This document shows, one piece after another, positions 1 to 11,887 of a stretch of DNA of 64,000 bases. The stretch lies in contig NW_026515421.1 in NCBI RefSeq assembly GCF_014898815.1, positions 41,022 to 105,021 of the forward strand, in the 5' to 3' direction. Every line of letters begins with the position of its first letter. Position 1 is the stretch's first letter. Made by a program: the position numbers and the translations under genes. This DNA is from Panonychus citri (taxonomy: Eukaryota > Arthropoda > Arachnida > Trombidiformes > Tetranychidae). Under the pieces are notes generated by a model that was given only the letters and a program-made list of their open reading frames with translations, did not search any database and was not told the origin of the DNA.

Positions 1-645
1 TTTGTTGGTAACACCGCTAATCAACTTGGTCAACCAATTCCAATTGTTGAAGCTCAAGATCACATTTTCGGCATGGTTTTGATGAACGATTGGTCCGCTC
101 GTGACATCCAAAAATGGGAATACGTACCATTGGGACCTTTTCTGTCTAAAAACTTTGGGACAACCATAAGTCCATGGGTCGTACCAATGGAAGCACTTGA
201 ACCATTCAAAGTTGAAATGTATAAACAAGAACCCGAGCCGCTTAATTATCTTAAAGATAAAAATGACTTTGGACTTGATATAAATTTGAATGTTCAATTG
301 AAACCACAAAACGGTGAACCAATAACCATTTCGAATACAAATTTCCGTCATATGTACTGGAGTATGAAACAACAATTGGCTCATCAAACAATCACTGGAT
401 GTAATGTTAATCCAGGTGATCTATTGGCTTCGGGAACGATTAGTGGACCAGAACCCGAATCTTATGGATCCATGTTGGAGATAACCTGGAGAGGATCTAA
501 ACCAATAACTTTGCCCGATGGAAGTCAAAGGAAATTCATACAAGATGGAGACGAAATCATCTTATCAGGATTCTGTGAGAGAGATGGAATCAAGATCGGC
601 TTCGGTCAATGTCGAGGTGTCGTTCTTCCCGCTTTGGCTCTTTAA
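1..645 (+). CDS. FAH: Fumarylacetoacetase, C-terminal half (5' partial)
   Basis: The frame is open from base 1, so the gene enters from outside the window; about 214 residues are present, roughly the second half of the usual 419. Fumarylacetoacetase hydrolyses fumarylacetoacetate to fumarate and acetoacetate, the last step of tyrosine breakdown in the cytosol. The block DWSARDIQKWEY carries the Arg/Gln/Tyr active-site residues known for the family, GPFLSKNFGTT carries the catalytic-site Lys, and SGTISGPEPES carries the conserved active-site Thr. The C-terminus ends in a GFGQCRG-type motif as in animal enzymes. No intron is visible in this part. An AATAAA at 763-768 is a plausible polyadenylation signal. 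Identity is near certain; the start is not in view. Confidence 0.97.
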   Translation, partial: FVGNTANQLGQPIPIVEAQDHIFGMVLMNDWSARDIQKWEYVPLGPFLSKNFGTTISPWVVPMEALEPFKVEMYKQEPEPLNYLKDKNDFGLDINLNVQLKPQNGEPITISNTNFRHMYWSMKQQLAHQTITGCNVNPGDLLASGTISGPEPESYGSMLEITWRGSKPITLPDGSQRKFIQDGDEIILSGFCERDGIKIGFGQCRGVVLPALAL

Positions 646-762
646 GAAATAGAACCATATTGATTTTGTTTACAATGAACAATTTTCTGTGAAGAAAAAT
701 TGTTAATTCGATAAAATTGAAAGCTAAAAATTTGGAACAAACTTTCTAACTTTTTACTTGAT

Positions 763-768
763 AATAAA
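763..768 (+). terminator. Polyadenylation signal of the fumarylacetoacetase gene
   Basis: AATAAA lies 118 bases after the stop codon in AT-rich sequence. It precedes the convergent MRPL13 gene, whose stop is at 843. Confidence 0.45.
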
Positions 769-842
769 GAAGAAAAAATTTATAACTCATTAATATATAT
801 AAGAGACTAAGTAATTAAATTGATCCAGTTCAAGTATTCACA

Positions 843-1469
843 TTATTTGAGAACATAATCTTCAGGATAATCAATGATTTTCGGGTATTCTTTCAATTCT
901 TTCGGATCAATTTTACCACTAATTTTAGGAATAGGATTTAGTTGCCTAATCTGATCACAAATGTTTTCCATTATATGTTTGGGCACTTGATCATCTGGGA
1001 AGAGATACAATTTAGCCATTTGATTTTCTCTGAAAGGATTATGTTCACCTCCTCGTAACGCTTTGTAAACAGCCTTATAGAGAATAATTGTCGGATCTTT
1101 TTGGTGTAAATCCCAAGCAGAAGCCCAAGTTACCGCTCCTTTACCATAATGCGAATGGTGATGATAAGTTCTCCATTTCCATTCTCCATGGGGCATAGAA
1201 ATTTCTAAGAAAAGAAGAAAATCATTATACAAATACGATGAACAGGTCAAGATTCAATCAGCATTCACTTAATTACCTTTGGTATTAATTACAACAACAA
1301 CATCACCCACGTCGGTATCAAAATTGGTATCATAAATTGGTTTGAATTGTCCTTTCAAATAACCAGCGACCAAATCAGCTGAGTAAAAGGCATCTTGCCA
1401 TTTGGCATCATACAGAAGCCAACGTCGGGCAAATGTACACCATTGTTGAGTCCTGGCAAATTTATTCAT
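843..1469 (-). CDS. MRPL13: Mitochondrial ribosomal protein L13 (uL13m), two exons
   Basis: Exons 1277..1469 and 843..1204 join across a 72-bp GT-AG intron (phase 1) to give 184 residues; the human protein has 178. The start ATG at 1469 gives MNKFARTQQW, aligning with the family start (…PQQWATFAR…). The second exon has the family pattern …HSHYGKGAVTWASAWDLH…, then a conserved LFPDDQVP block near the C-terminus, where human has LFPDEYIP. The product is a structural protein of the large mitochondrial ribosomal subunit. An upstream in-frame extension exists but lacks an ATG and does not match the family. The gene is convergent with fumarylacetoacetase. Confidence 0.93.
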
Positions 1470-1517
1470 ACCAATTAAATTGGAATCACCAAACAAGAAG
1501 AAATTTAATTTAATCAA

Positions 1518-2367
1518 AATAATTTTCCAACCAAAATAAATACCATGTGATGGTAATCGATTTTAAATCGAAAATGGAGACTACCAAAAATCGATACTTT
1601 GATTTTAACATCGATTTGAAAATCAATTATTGTTTTTTTTTTCGACCTGGCCCGTAGGGACAGGGGTATTATATTGTTTAGAAATCACATTCTTTCGTCT
1701 GATCTTATAACATTTTAGTGCTTTTTCTTATCTATTTGAGATAAAATTAACTTTTTTGATAAAAATTTTCAAAAATAGATAAGGAATCAGTTTTTGCGGT
1801 TAATTCAAAAATGAGAAAAGGAAATAAAGAAGAAAGAAGAGAGAAAGAAAGAGTTCGTATTGCTTTTCAAGGAAGAAAAACAATACGAAGGTGAAAAGAG
1901 AGGAAAAGACAAGAAAAGGTAAAGGAAAGAGATAGAGATAGAGAAGAGGAGCTGGTGAACGAAAATTAAAACCACTAATTAAAATTTATAATTAATTTTA
2001 GTTGAATACTTATTTAATTGATTAACAGTAAAGACAAAAAAACGTGTAGTAAACCTTTTAGCTAAAGCAATAACTATAAATTGAATAAATCACACATGCG
2101 CCAAAAATCGGGACAGGTCTTTCTTTTGCTTCAGCAAAATAATCTTACTCTAGTCTTAAACATTATTAATAAAATCAATTTAATCAATCAATTAATAGTA
2201 GATACATTTAATGGATTTAAACCAATCAATAAGAACACAAGGAAAATATTCTGATTATGTTAAGATTAAGTGAAAAAAGTGAATGAGAAACATTTAGTTA
2301 AACATTTATCATGAAATGGAGGTAAAAATTTTCCATTTGATATTGATTCCATCATTTACAATTAAGA
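1518..2367. other. Intergenic DNA between MRPL13 and the chemoreceptor-like gene
   Basis: No open gene is seen. It holds a T tract, a small G/C patch near 1650-1670 (cctggcccgtagggacaggg) and a purine-rich tract around 1800-1960 on the + strand, probably simple-sequence DNA. Confidence 0.6.
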
Positions 2368-3757
2368 TTATAGTTTAATTGTTATAAAAGAGGGAAAAGC
2401 GATTACAATTGTTACACCGAGGGTCACCATTGATGCCATTAAAGTTGGACTGAAGACAAATTTCCCATGTAATTTATATCCAACATCTTCACGAGCAATC
2501 CGTTCGAGGAAGAGTAAAGCCTATTAATCAGATAAAAACTAAATTAGTTAACTATTTCAATTAAAATTTGATTACCTTTCCCATAGAGATGATTGATGAT
2601 TTAGTCAGTTTTAAAGTAAAATTAAGTTTAAATCTAACAAAAAAGTGAATCGAAACTATTGCTAATCTCGTAAATGGGAGGAATTAAATTCTTGATAACA
2701 TGTTCGAACCTCTAACATATATCTCTCATCAAGATCGAGTAAACTTTTTCTGTAAACGATATCATGAAGAGCAGCAGCTTCGGTATTTATTCCGATGATG
2801 TATTTGTTGAGAAAACTTAGAGTCCAAAATAGAGCGATTGAAGTTGACCCAAGGATAAAGTATCGCCATGGATCATAGCCAGAAGACACCATCGTATATA
2901 ACAATAGTAGTCCCATGATATTGAACGAAGGGTACATGAAACTGAGATAAAAGGACCAAATTCTGTTGGCAGTATTGGTCAGTTCGATGGTCTGTGTGTA
3001 CATCCGCCGATAATATTGTAAACTTTCAAGGTTCCAGGTAACTTCTGGATGAGTTTCGATACAATGCCCGATAGCACGGAAAGTAACTTTTATCAGGGAG
3101 GAAGATGTAAATATCGTGTGCATCTTGATAAAAACAAGAATTGCAATAATCCCGTAGGCGATTATGTGACTCATCTCAATGGTCATCTGAAGCAATCCGA
3201 ATGGATGATGTGAAGATAAGTTCATGTAAAGACAGAAAGGAGAAGTTAAAAGCCAAAAGAATGAATAAATTGCGATGAATAATTTTGTGTCTTTCTTGGT
3301 TGATTTAATTTCGTTTGCAATCAACTCATTGGCTAGTGAAAGTCAATTAACTTCAAGAAACTTCATATTCAGAGTAATCAATTTTAGCGAAAAGAACAAT
3401 GAACATCAATATAACCATCATCAAATCACCTAATATTACAGTGACCACATGAATTTGGGTGAAGCAAATTAAATTACAGAAATCAAATGGAGGTAAAATG
3501 CTGAACAGCATGAAAGCATCATGACCCAAGGTAACCAAGGAAAAAAGTGAAACATAAAAAATTGAGATAATTTTAAATCGTCCAGATAGAAATGGGAAAT
3601 AACTGAACTTCAAGAAATCAACAATTGAATACAATGAACTAATTGTGAATGGAGTAATTAAATTTTTCGTTGATAACATTTCAATTTCTTTAAGGCCCAA
3701 TGAATTGCCGTAATTGTTGGTTAAATGAATTTCTTTTGGCTTGATTGTTGTTATCAT
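2368..3757 (-). CDS. Gustatory-receptor-like seven-helix chemoreceptor (frame break or unresolved intron)
   Basis: A multi-exon membrane protein on the minus strand. Exon A (3430..3757) starts at an ATG and has several hydrophobic helices. A likely 97-bp intron (3333..3429, phase 1) joins it to exon B (about 2662..3332), also helix-rich. The last exon (2368..2520) follows a clean GT-AG intron and reads ALLFLERIAREDVGYKLHGK, then a final membrane helix. This layout resembles the loop plus TM7 of arthropod gustatory receptors, although the usual TYxxxxxQF ending is not intact. Between exon B and the last exon the frame changes near 2660; I cannot tell a short intron from a frameshift, so the gene may be broken. 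Family assignment is by topology and the C-terminal pattern only. Confidence 0.5.
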
Positions 3758-5060
3758 TGTATTTGCTTTGTTTGTAAAACTTTTCCAATCATTTGATCAG
3801 ACTTCAGATTCAGTTTGAGTTGGTTAATTACAGAATCTAAGAGTAGTAAGTTAATATAATTTCTTCATTAGTTCCAATATTTAGATACTATTAATATTCA
3901 TCTCATTTTTGTTTACTATTTAACCTTTTCGACGAGCAATCGTTTTCTGCAAGTACAATTTAATCGATTAAATTGTTTATTTAACAATCTTACTTTTCAG
4001 CAATTCTTTGTAATTGATCAATTCATTGATTTGACTTTTTCATTTTCAGCTAAAGTTTCACTAACCATGTAAACTTTCTACTTCGAGTTGATATAATGAG
4101 CTTCATCCTGAATTCTATGATCGATAATTCAATAAATCTCTCATTTTTATTAAGATGAAGACCCATTGAGATGAAAATATGTTTGAGTATCTAGTAATGT
4201 TATTCAATTTGTTCCTTGCTAAATATGATTTTAAGTTGCAATCTTTTAGTAGAGTTCTTTTAAACGTTATTCGTTATACATTGTATTTTAATGAACTAAG
4301 GTTGACTAAATATGTCGAACTACTTTAATCATATTAATGTTAGACTTGAAAAGGGACTAAACAAATTGAATATCGACCATACGATTTTCAATCATTGCGG
4401 TCATTTAACTAATATAGCATTTAATTAATTTAGGTCGTCAAATGACACCTCAGATTTTATTTGAACTGTCTGTGATGAAGGATTAGAAGAAGATAGGCAT
4501 GTTTCAATCGAAAACACTTAAAGAGTTAAGTTTATGAAAAGTATCTCAGCTGCCTTTTGCACAAATCATCATCAAACCTTAGGTTTGAATTTCCTTTCTG
4601 TGCTCTGCGACGACCTTGAATGATCTTAAAACACCTTCGTTAAAAACCTCATAATTGAAAATCGTAATCAAACTCAATCTCTAGTCAAAATTAATTATTA
4701 ACTTTGTTTAAGAAGATATGAGTCTGTAATAACCGTAATCAGACATTAACCCTATACCATCAAGATTTTAATGATTAATTATTAGGTTGACTAAAGTTAG
4801 TGTCACTTCTACTTTAATCACTGTAATTGTTAATTAGATTTAGAAAGAAAGGGATAATTAAATACAATATTGACCACCAGAATCAATCACTTTTTATCAT
4901 CTATTATCTAATATTGTCACAAAATTAATATTAAAGTAAACGAATGATTAGATGATGGATAATGAATAAAAGTGGATAAGGTGAGAGAGAAAACAATAAT
5001 CGTTGGCTTATTCAAACGAAAATTTAAATTAAACTCGAAACACAATAATTGACAAAGCAA

Positions 5061-5092
5061 GTAGGGGCGCAGCCACCGCCTCTGGCACAAAT
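5061..5092 (-). repeat. Copy 1 of a GC-rich repeat end (GCCAGAGGCGGTGGC)
   Basis: The complement reads tttgtgccagaggcggtggc followed by gcgcccctac. The same block occurs at 34646-34672 and 38613-38640, each next to a long purine-rich tract; here a pyrimidine-rich tract (5098-5140) sits on the matching side. Three copies in such AT-rich DNA mark a dispersed repeat family end. Confidence 0.7.
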
Positions 5093-5340
5093 CATCTTTG
5101 TTCCTTCCCTCTTTTTACTTTCCTTTCTCTTTCTTTCCCTTGTAATAGACAATCGCTATAACACCGAAAAAAAATTATAAAACTTATAATTTAAGAGTAA
5201 TCACAATCAAAACTTACATCAATTATTGATTTATTTAATTAATTAATTAGAACTTTGCATAAGATATAATATGAGAAGACTTGATTGAAATCAGCACCAT
5301 AAAGGTGCCACTCAACTGCCATCAAGATGGTGGATGGCAA

Positions 5341-5468
5341 GGGAAGAGGAAGAGAGAGAGGGAAATTAAAGGGGCAGACTCGGTACTTGGCTAGGTACTA
5401 AACCAGTTTTAGTACCTGGCCAAAGTTATTATGACACACTCTTCTTTTCTATTTCCTTCCCTCTTCCC
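5341..5468. repeat. Foldback element of about 130 bp
   Basis: Inner arms ggtactaaa (5394-5402) and tttagtacc (5408-5416) are perfect, extend outward through acttggc/gccaaagt, and are flanked by a purine tract (5341 on) mirrored by a pyrimidine tract ending near 5468. This suits a small foldback/MITE-like element. No target duplication was identified. Confidence 0.5.
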
Positions 5469-6979
5469 TTATTTATTTCTCCTTTATTATCTTTAGTTGA
5501 AAATAATTAAGATAATTATTTTCTTTTCTTTTTTATCGAGTTCATTCTAAACTAATGATGATAATAAAGGAGAGGTCATACATTATTATAGATTATACAA
5601 AAAAGGAAATATAAAAGTTTAAAAGAAAGAGAAAGTTTAACTTCATTTAAGTTTTTCTTCTCTGCCGATTAACATTGAATATTGTGAATTTTCTTGAATT
5701 GAATTTTGTGAGTTTGTTCATGTTGTAACAAAAATGTCAATTAGACTGCGACCGTTCAATAATGACCTTGGTCGCAGTCTGATATCTTTCATTATTATTA
5801 TATCAAATAACGTTATGACACGCAATCCTTCGTGTAATGTTTAATATTAATTGAATTATTCATTATTGGTCTTTAGAATGTTCTAGAAGGTGATCTTGAT
5901 CTTCTGCTCATGATCACCTTCGTTATTCATTGGATCCATGTATTACATTGTATTAGATTAAAATCATTATCTCTTATGTAACGTGAAAAAGTTACTCAAT
6001 GAGTGATAAACGAATTAAATAATGTAGAAACATTATTAGGAGAACTTTAACTAATATAATTGAACATTTATTATCCAATGGTTGATTAAATGGTTGTAAT
6101 GAATTACACAGATTATTGGAATGGATTAACTTAATTAAAGGGATGATGACAAGATGAAATCTATTAGAATGTTTTAACTTGAATGTTGTGGTGATTCTAA
6201 AAAAGTGAACATTCTATTAGTAGATGATCTGGTTTTATGCGAGATCATCGAGAGTCACGAGTATGTCATGTGAGTTGAGAGTTTATTCATCTTTGTCGGT
6301 TAGTAATAAAGATTTAGGTCGATTAGTAATTAATAATTATGATCCAAATATAGTAAAGACCATATATTGATTAACACGAGTAATTGGTTATGGAAGGAAG
6401 TAATCTTAAATAAGGGTTATTGATTATTTATAATGAACGGATTTATCCTTGTACGGGTTTGTAACCAGTGATGAATAATGAGACCGAAATTTACGTTACA
6501 CTTAGAAACTTGAGGTAAAAAGATTAAAGTTGGTGTTACAATTGGCTTTCAATTAGAGTCGCCAGGATCTGGAATATCCTTGTCTAACTTCAAGAAAATA
6601 ATTGTATATTAATTGTTATGCATCCATTTCAATTGTGAATTGAATCCAATGGTATTCGGTAAGTCTTTCAGTGTTTCACCTCAAACAGCTTTAAGAGCAA
6701 GTTGGGTGAAAAACTGACAATTTTCATTGCTTATTAATTGTTATTTTTTTTGTTTGTTCAATTAGATTTTTTAAACTAGAATCCAGATCCAAAAGCTTAT
6801 TGTCCCGAGAGGTTGTCAAAAAATCAAAAGCGAAAATTTAATATTAAATCATATAAAAATGATCGATATAAGTAATCAAAAGCTTTAAAAATCTAATCTA
6901 CTTCAATTAGAAAAAAGAATTAAAGAAGCATTACTAACTGCAGTTAAGTCACGAAAGATTTACGAATTATTGCCCATTT

Positions 6980-7150
6980 TTGCACAGGGTGTCCCAAACG
7001 GTCCAAAATGTTCCTATAGGGTGTCTATACCGGGTGTTCATATATACAAGTACATTTCTAGACCATTCTATTAGAAACCAATATACAGTGTCCTTATGAT
7101 AAGTAGTGATCCCTGGCGGTGACCTTGATAACCTTGGCTTTTTAAAGCTC
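6980..7150. repeat. Repeat remnant starting CAGGGTGTCCCA
   Basis: The sequence opens with a CAGGGTGTCCCA-type end, contains a second gggtgtc block, and has TGACCTTGATAACCTTGG near its far side. CAGGG ends are typical of some DNA-transposon derivatives. It may be a distant relative of the CAGGGC repeats elsewhere in the window. Confidence 0.35.
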
Positions 7151-7289
7151 AAATATAATAACACACTTCAATTTTGATTGGTTGTTATTCTATTGAAATT
7201 AGCTAAAGGAGCTTTTACTCCTCATTGTGGTATAATAGAATAGATTATTATATTTACGTCATTTCTAGTTTAACTTCAACAGTGCAAAC

Positions 7290-7855
7290 AACAAAAAGTT
7301 AATTGTGAATTTTGGGTGATCTTGAGTCGTTCGACTTTTATAGTGTTAATTGTGGATTTTGGGTGAACTTCAAACAATTTGACTACAAAAAAGTTTTAAT
7401 TGTGAATTTTGGATGAACTTTAGTTGATCAATTCTCATATTCTATTGTTTTTAACTATCTATTGATATCTATTGTCTACAATGGAAATTGAAACAATTCT
7501 TGAGAAATAAAATATTAATTGTCATTGTTGTCGAATATCTAATAATCTAAATTGTTTAATTGAGTGATTTCTGATGATTCTCTGATTATTCTCTGATGAA
7601 TCGTTGATGAATTCCTATATTCTTTTGTTCTTAACCATCTATTGATCTACCATTGTCTACAATGGAAATTAAAACAATTCGTAAGAAAATAATAATTGTC
7701 ATTGTTTTCAAATATCTGACAATCTTGATTGTTTAAAAGGTTAATTATATCAATTAATAATTAATTGAATACATGTTTAGGGTATCAAAGTCAAAATCTT
7801 ATCATAGAAAATAGATAGTTAAAAACAATAGAATACAGGAATTAATCTAATATTC
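7290..7855. repeat. Diverged tandem and inverted repeats
   Basis: A unit of about 60 bp with the core ttaattgtgaattttgggtg is repeated about three times (7300-7420). A longer unit containing ttgtctacaatggaaatt occurs at about 7432-7550 and again at 7608-7740. A piece with atagatagttaaaaacaata (7811-7845) is an inverted copy of part of that unit. No coding function is seen. Confidence 0.6.
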
Positions 7856-9220
7856 ATCAGAGAAAATTTTTGTTATATTTAAAATACAAAAACCTCATAA
7901 GTTTAGTTTCTGTTTAGCACCTTATGCGTTGGGGTTTATAAAAAGTCTTTTTTTCGAAAAGTTTTTCTTGTTTCCAAGACTAAATTTGATATTGTATTGT
8001 GTTTTATAACTTACTTTTAGGAACTTGAAAACGGTCGTCTGTTTATCAATATCTACATCTTAGATCAACAAAATAAACATCAACAGAGGCTTCATAACAA
8101 CCACTATAATCCTAAATCATACTCGCCACTTGGTAAGTGAAATTTTATCTTAAATCTATTGTATCAATGGATTTCAATGTGATATCATTTATTAGGAAGC
8201 GTCAGTTGAAATTTCATTAAGTAATCAGATTCTGTCAATGAGTGAATCAAAATATGTATCATGTCTAAATGAACATGTTCTTTGTTACTTGTTGTCTACC
8301 TCAACATGTTCATTTTCGTCATCACATTATCATCTTTTTTCGCCTTCTTCTTCCTGATTGTGGTTCTCTAGAGAATTGATGGAAAACGAATGATCTTTAA
8401 TTTGCTTTGATGAAAATCAATCAAACAGATTGATTCTATTTCCAAATAGAAAACAAGAATCAACTTGTTGCGCTAGAAACAATTGAGAAAATGATGAAGA
8501 TAAAATGATGATCGACTGAAAGAGAGACGAAGAGAAAAGAAATCTAGAAATCCTTTTAAAGAATTTCAAAGACCTGAAGTGTCAAGTGACAGGGTGATGG
8601 TGGAAAAGAGGATGAGTAGATAAAGATAAATGTATTAATAGTAAGAGATGTTGGTGATCAAGAGAAGAATTTCATTGAAAAAGGATTGAGGTAACTGATC
8701 AGAAATTCTCATCTTTTCTATTTACCTTTTATACCTAAATCTGGTGTGTGATGACATTCCGAATGACAATAGATCAGTTCATTCACCTGTCAAGAAAATT
8801 TTGTTGTTACAATGTAATAAAAAGCTGTTATTAAACCTCAAGAATTTACTTTTTTAAAATGCAATTTCACAACCCGGAAAAACCTTGAAGTGTCTTTCTT
8901 AAATGAAAGCCTTGAAGTGATTATTAACTGTTGAGAATCAATGTGACTAAACAATAATTTATGCACATTCAAATGCGCATAAATTGTCTAGTATAATGAT
9001 GTAATTTTCAACAACTATGTAAAATAAATCCTTCAAATGATTTATTACCGGTCAAGCCTCTCAAGTTGTTTTGCAGAAAACGTTTTGAATTCGTCCTAAT
9101 TATTATGCTACTTTCTGTTTCTACACTAGATCGCGTTACTTTTTGAATTATAATTGATTGAGATTTCGACCAATAGATGACAGTATTAATAAAAACGTAA
9201 ATTACCCTGGCCACAGAGTA
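7856..9220. other. Intergenic DNA, no gene recognised
   Basis: AT-rich sequence with short chance open frames only. No repeat, RNA gene or regulatory site could be supported. Confidence 0.5.
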
Positions 9221-9223
9221 ATA

Positions 9224-9420
9224 TACAGGGCGATTCAGCTAATTTGTTGGTTTTCTTTTCACGATTACTCAAAAACAACTTGACCGATAGGGTGCATGTT
9301 ACGTCTATGGAAGTTTGGCTAATACTCATTTGTCATATTGCAAGGTCGGGGTCATGAAGATTATTCGTGAAAGAACGCACTTGAAGGTCATTTGAAGAAC
9401 TTTTGAAAACCAGAAATTTT
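9224..9420 (+). repeat. CAGGGC-ended repeat carrying AGGTCA-like sites (copy 1)
   Basis: It starts tacagggcgattcagct. Inside, the order matches other copies: an actcatttgtcatat block, a degenerate AAGGTCGGGGTCAT pair, then gaaggtcatttgaag. Related copies are at 11150-11404, 32051-32240, 32387-32590 and 37950-38165. Confidence 0.55.
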
Positions 9421-9699
9421 TTAAGCTTGATCATGAAGTCAAAGTTATAATAAATATAATACAAAATATTGATTAATATAATATCAATTGAACAATTTAA
9501 TTCGATTTCACTTAGTTTTAATTATTTTGACAATTCACTTAATTATTTGACCGAATTTTTGGTATCAGATTTGGCTCAATCTTCACTGATTGGGACCTAA
9601 CTCACTTACCACTTAATCAGTCTAAAATACAATGTTTTATACGGAAGAGATATAAAAGTCAAGGTGACTTTTAACTATTGATGAAAACAAAGTAATAAA

Positions 9700-10560
9700 A
9701 CGATTAACTTAATCTCTCTCTTTGACATTTTCATAACACTTCCGACTGACCAATTTGAAGCAGTACCTGCGAATGTCTAAAGGTAGCAAACTGGATTGTA
9801 AGTTCAACAGTTTTGATTGGCCTTTAACACTGATCTTATATCATCAGCTGATGGAATCCGTTTTTTATCCTTTACCATCTCCAGATATTTCCGATAAAAC
9901 TTTATTTTAAAATAAGAATCAAGTCCAGGATTGTGACCATTGATTGGATTATTCGAGTCTCTTTTTAGACCCTTTGAATGAGGGAAAAAGAAGTTAACTA
10001 ATTTTGCGGAGATTTTCCCGTAAAGTTGCTGAACATTGACCATTTCCATTCCTTGAGATCGCTATCGGTTATATTTATCTTTTTTAACTTATTATCAGAA
10101 CTCTTTTACCACCACAGGCCAGTAAGATGTTTTATTTTACCTCTTCTAACGGCTTTCTTTCTTGAACTTGTTGCATCTGATTGCTAGATATGGAGGTGGT
10201 CAAATTAGCGACGTTCATGGTTTTTATATGTTCACAGTATATTACTTGGGCACCAAGACTATTGCTGCTGAACCAACCAGTGAGGGTGACGAAAAGCCCG
10301 ACGTGCCTTTCTATCCGTGGCCATACCTTCGGTGTCAATAGCCACCGTAGGTTTTTCGTCTTCCAATTTTCCAATAGGTTTTATTTTTTCCAACCATTTG
10401 AAGTCCAAGTTTCCAACATTTTTCCAGAAAATGGGGGTTTCTCTCATTCCAAACAGTAAGAGCAAACTTTGCATGGTTCCCTTTTGTGATCTTTACCATA
10501 AACAAGCGGTACTATGACGAAGTTCAATGTTAATTCGTTCCTTGTGTGGCAGTTTAGCGA
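9700..10560 (-). pseudogene. Decayed repeat-encoded ORF (copy 1)
   Basis: The minus-strand frame 9804..10049 encodes PHSKGLKRDSNNPINGHNPG followed by a basic helix and a PSADDIRSVLK ending. A clear homologue lies at 37182..37463, and non-coding flanks are also shared (gattaacttaatctctctct versus gattatcttaatctctctct). Upstream frames continue the reading only with shifts, so the copy is broken. About 10.1-10.6 kb holds further coding-like minus-strand fragments in several frames. Two copies in one window indicate a mobile or repeat origin. The family is not recognised. Confidence 0.5.
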
Positions 10561-10764
10561 TGTTCATTTCCTCGAACAGCTTACTTCTCATTAGGGTAGA
10601 GAACTCAAGGGCTTGTATCGCCAGTGTAATAAAATAACAAAAACAAGCTAATTAACTAAAAAGTTAATTAGCCATAAAGAAAAGATGGAAAAAATTGATA
10701 ATCCAGTGGTAAGATTTATGGTGGTGATAATTATTACCACCTCATCTCTCTTTCTATTTCTCTT

Positions 10765-11149
10765 TTGATCAATTCTCTTTCTCTCCTTTCTCTCCCATGT
10801 ATAAAAGAAACCCCGAAGAGAAAGGAGAATCATCATCATTTCCAATTCAACCCTTCCAGAGAAAAGAAAAATCTCAATGTTGAGATTTACTTCTCTCTCT
10901 CTCTCTCTTTCTGTCGCTCTCTTCTGTCCAAATACATTGTATTACACATTCACCATATATATAAACCTAATCAATTATTCCATACAAGTGTAGATCTAAC
11001 CTAAAGAAGTAAATCATTTGTCACGAATGAATTGTGACGAGCCTCGAAGATTAAAACAATGAGATCCCTTTGAAGATTAGTCAAAAAAATCTAATCTTTT
11101 TATTTTGTTGGTATTTCTTATATACTACAATTGTTATCTACATATCTGT
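10765..11149. other. CT-rich and low-complexity spacer
   Basis: Contains a (CT)n run at about 10890-10912 and pyrimidine-rich sequence. The open frames here are low-complexity artefacts. Confidence 0.5.
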
Positions 11150-11404
11150 AATATCTCAAGATCTGTGACGGCAAGGATCTCTAAACTCATTTTTCAGAAT
11201 TAAAAAACGTGGAGGAAAACTGTAGCACCTTCAGATGACCATGAAACGTGTTATTTTACCGATGACCTGAATGACATTGATCTTTTGATATAACAATTGA
11301 GTATCGCTCAAACTCATACCACTCAGGTCTCGTGTCTCTCTGACTGTTAGTTGCTGAGAAAATAGCAAAAAACATCGGTAAAAATAGCTGAATAGCCCTG
11401 TATA
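11150..11404 (-). repeat. CAGGGC-ended repeat with AGGTCA sites (copy 2)
   Basis: On the minus strand it starts tatacagggctattcagct and aligns over about 250 bp with 37950-38165, including gtggtatgagtttgagcgat, a tcattcaggtcatcgg block and caaatgag/gagatattac-type ends. The pair sits in opposite orientation about 27 kb apart. Confidence 0.65.
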
Positions 11405-11885
11405 ATCTTAATAATTAAAGGGTAATTAGTATTCGTTGGGGAATTTTAATTAGTTAATCTAGGTGATTAGCTTTATCTTTCGTTTATTGGATTAGTCTAG
11501 AGGCGAATCTAATGTCAATCTAATGATAAACTCGTTATATTTTTTTTCCTATTATTTTATTACATGTGCCTCGGGTGAAGGATAACCGTCTCGGTTATGT
11601 AAGCTTATAACGGTAGGTGTTGTTATAATCATTACATCATTAAACAAGTTCGATCACAGTCAACCCGTTCGACCATTAAATCATCTATTTCTATTCACTA
11701 TTGAATTTTTGAATTTTCGATAACACGAATAATTAAATTAATCGGGGTTTGAATGCATTTTTCAATTACAAACGATTCGTTTTCAACAGAGCTATCCAGA
11801 GTTATATAGTCCGAATTATTTGGTTTGATTGATTTGATTAATTGGATCAATCATCATATTCTGTTCATTACTATTGAAATCAAAA
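11405..11885. other. Intergenic DNA before the Tigger element
   Basis: AT-rich; nothing coding or structured was recognised. Confidence 0.5.
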
Positions 11886-11887
11886 TA

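Larger units (their letters stand above)
3758..6960. other. Long intergenic region, no gene recognised
   Basis: AT-rich, with stop codons in all frames and no coding pattern. It contains one copy of a short GC-rich repeat (5061-5092) and a foldback (5341-5468), both listed separately. Confidence 0.6.

Noticed and set aside
2690..2710. GTTCGAACCTC resembling a tRNA B box
   Set aside because: Lies inside the chemoreceptor coding exon; no A box or cloverleaf could be drawn.
6967..7164. Minus-strand frame of 65 codons
   Set aside because: Lies wholly in a CAGGG-type repeat remnant and has no coding signature.
7920..7930. Possible CRISPR-like or regular direct repeats in the 7-8 kb region
   Set aside because: Repeat spacing is irregular and the organism is eukaryotic; explained by diverged tandem repeats.
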